A stretch of 5,427 bases of DNA, taken from NCBI GenBank assembly GCA_003563255.1, contig PWSL01000301.1, forward strand, positions 1 through 5,427, read 5' to 3'. Positions 5,426 to 5,427 of this stretch are shown piece after piece. Each line of letters starts with the position of its first letter. Position 1 is the first letter of the stretch. A program made the translations under genes and the position numbers. The notes below the pieces were generated by a model that did no database searches, was not told the origin of the DNA, and saw nothing but the letters and a program-made list of their open reading frames with translations. The DNA is from Desulfonatronospira sp. (GTDB lineage: Bacteria > Desulfobacterota > Desulfovibrionia > Desulfovibrionales > Desulfonatronovibrionaceae).

Positions 5426-5427
5426 GA

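Larger units (their letters stand above)
5109..5427. other. Gene-poor, palindrome-rich intergenic stretch
   Basis: Upstream of the kinase promoter there is no gene I can defend over 319 bases. The stretch holds a series of unlike palindromes, listed separately: 5148-5203, 5210-5235, 5248-5275, 5327-5343 and 5356-5402. A 44-codon open frame (5291-5425) crosses the last two. No tRNA, rRNA or CRISPR pattern is seen. The density of different palindromes suggests a spot that gathers REP-like repeats. Confidence 0.6.

Noticed and set aside
5085..5427. CRISPR array
   Set aside because: The repeats are different palindromes, each present once, with no regular spacing or common repeat.

Overview
The window carries four convincing protein genes. 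Two repeat-rich non-coding stretches account for most of the rest. The organism is not named by any marker gene. The hybrid kinase with a Cache sensor, the short GGGGAC/GTCCCC palindromes and the roughly balanced base composition would suit a free-living Gram-negative bacterium, perhaps a Desulfobacterota (deltaproteobacterial) sulfate reducer. That placement is inference and weak.

Layout. Bases 1-76 hold a hairpin-forming repeat element. A two-gene operon follows on the + strand: a HAD-superfamily hydrolase (136-759), then a YgjP/COG1451-type zinc metallopeptidase (763-1461) that starts with GTG only 3 bases after the HAD stop. Converging on it from the - strand is a 182-residue protein (1484-2032) with two glycine-rich motifs suggestive of the SLOG/LOG Rossmann superfamily; its function is unknown. 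Bases 2033-2285 are intergenic. They hold a second, inverted copy of the element from bases 1-76, an outer 15-bp inverted repeat around it, and a solo GGGGAC-T-GTCCCC palindrome. A large membrane-bound hybrid histidine kinase (2286-5051, - strand) fills most of the right half: TM, Cache, TM, HAMP, PAS, PAS, HisKA, HATPase, REC. Its promoter can be read directly (TTGACA, 17 bp, TATGCT) and helps fix the start codon. From 5109 to the end is a gene-poor stretch packed with at least five distinct palindromes, one of which folds as a near-perfect three-way junction.

How the parts relate. The HAD and YgjP-like genes are probably co-transcribed and translationally coupled. The SLOG-like gene has its own strong ribosome binding site and is convergent, so a shared role is only suggested by the repeats that bracket all three genes. 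The kinase is an orphan here: no Hpt protein, response regulator or output gene lies next to it. I found no complete described or undescribed defence system. The most notable items are the pair of about 77-bp inverted elements bracketing a three-gene block, the unassigned SLOG-like protein, and the palindrome cluster at the right end.
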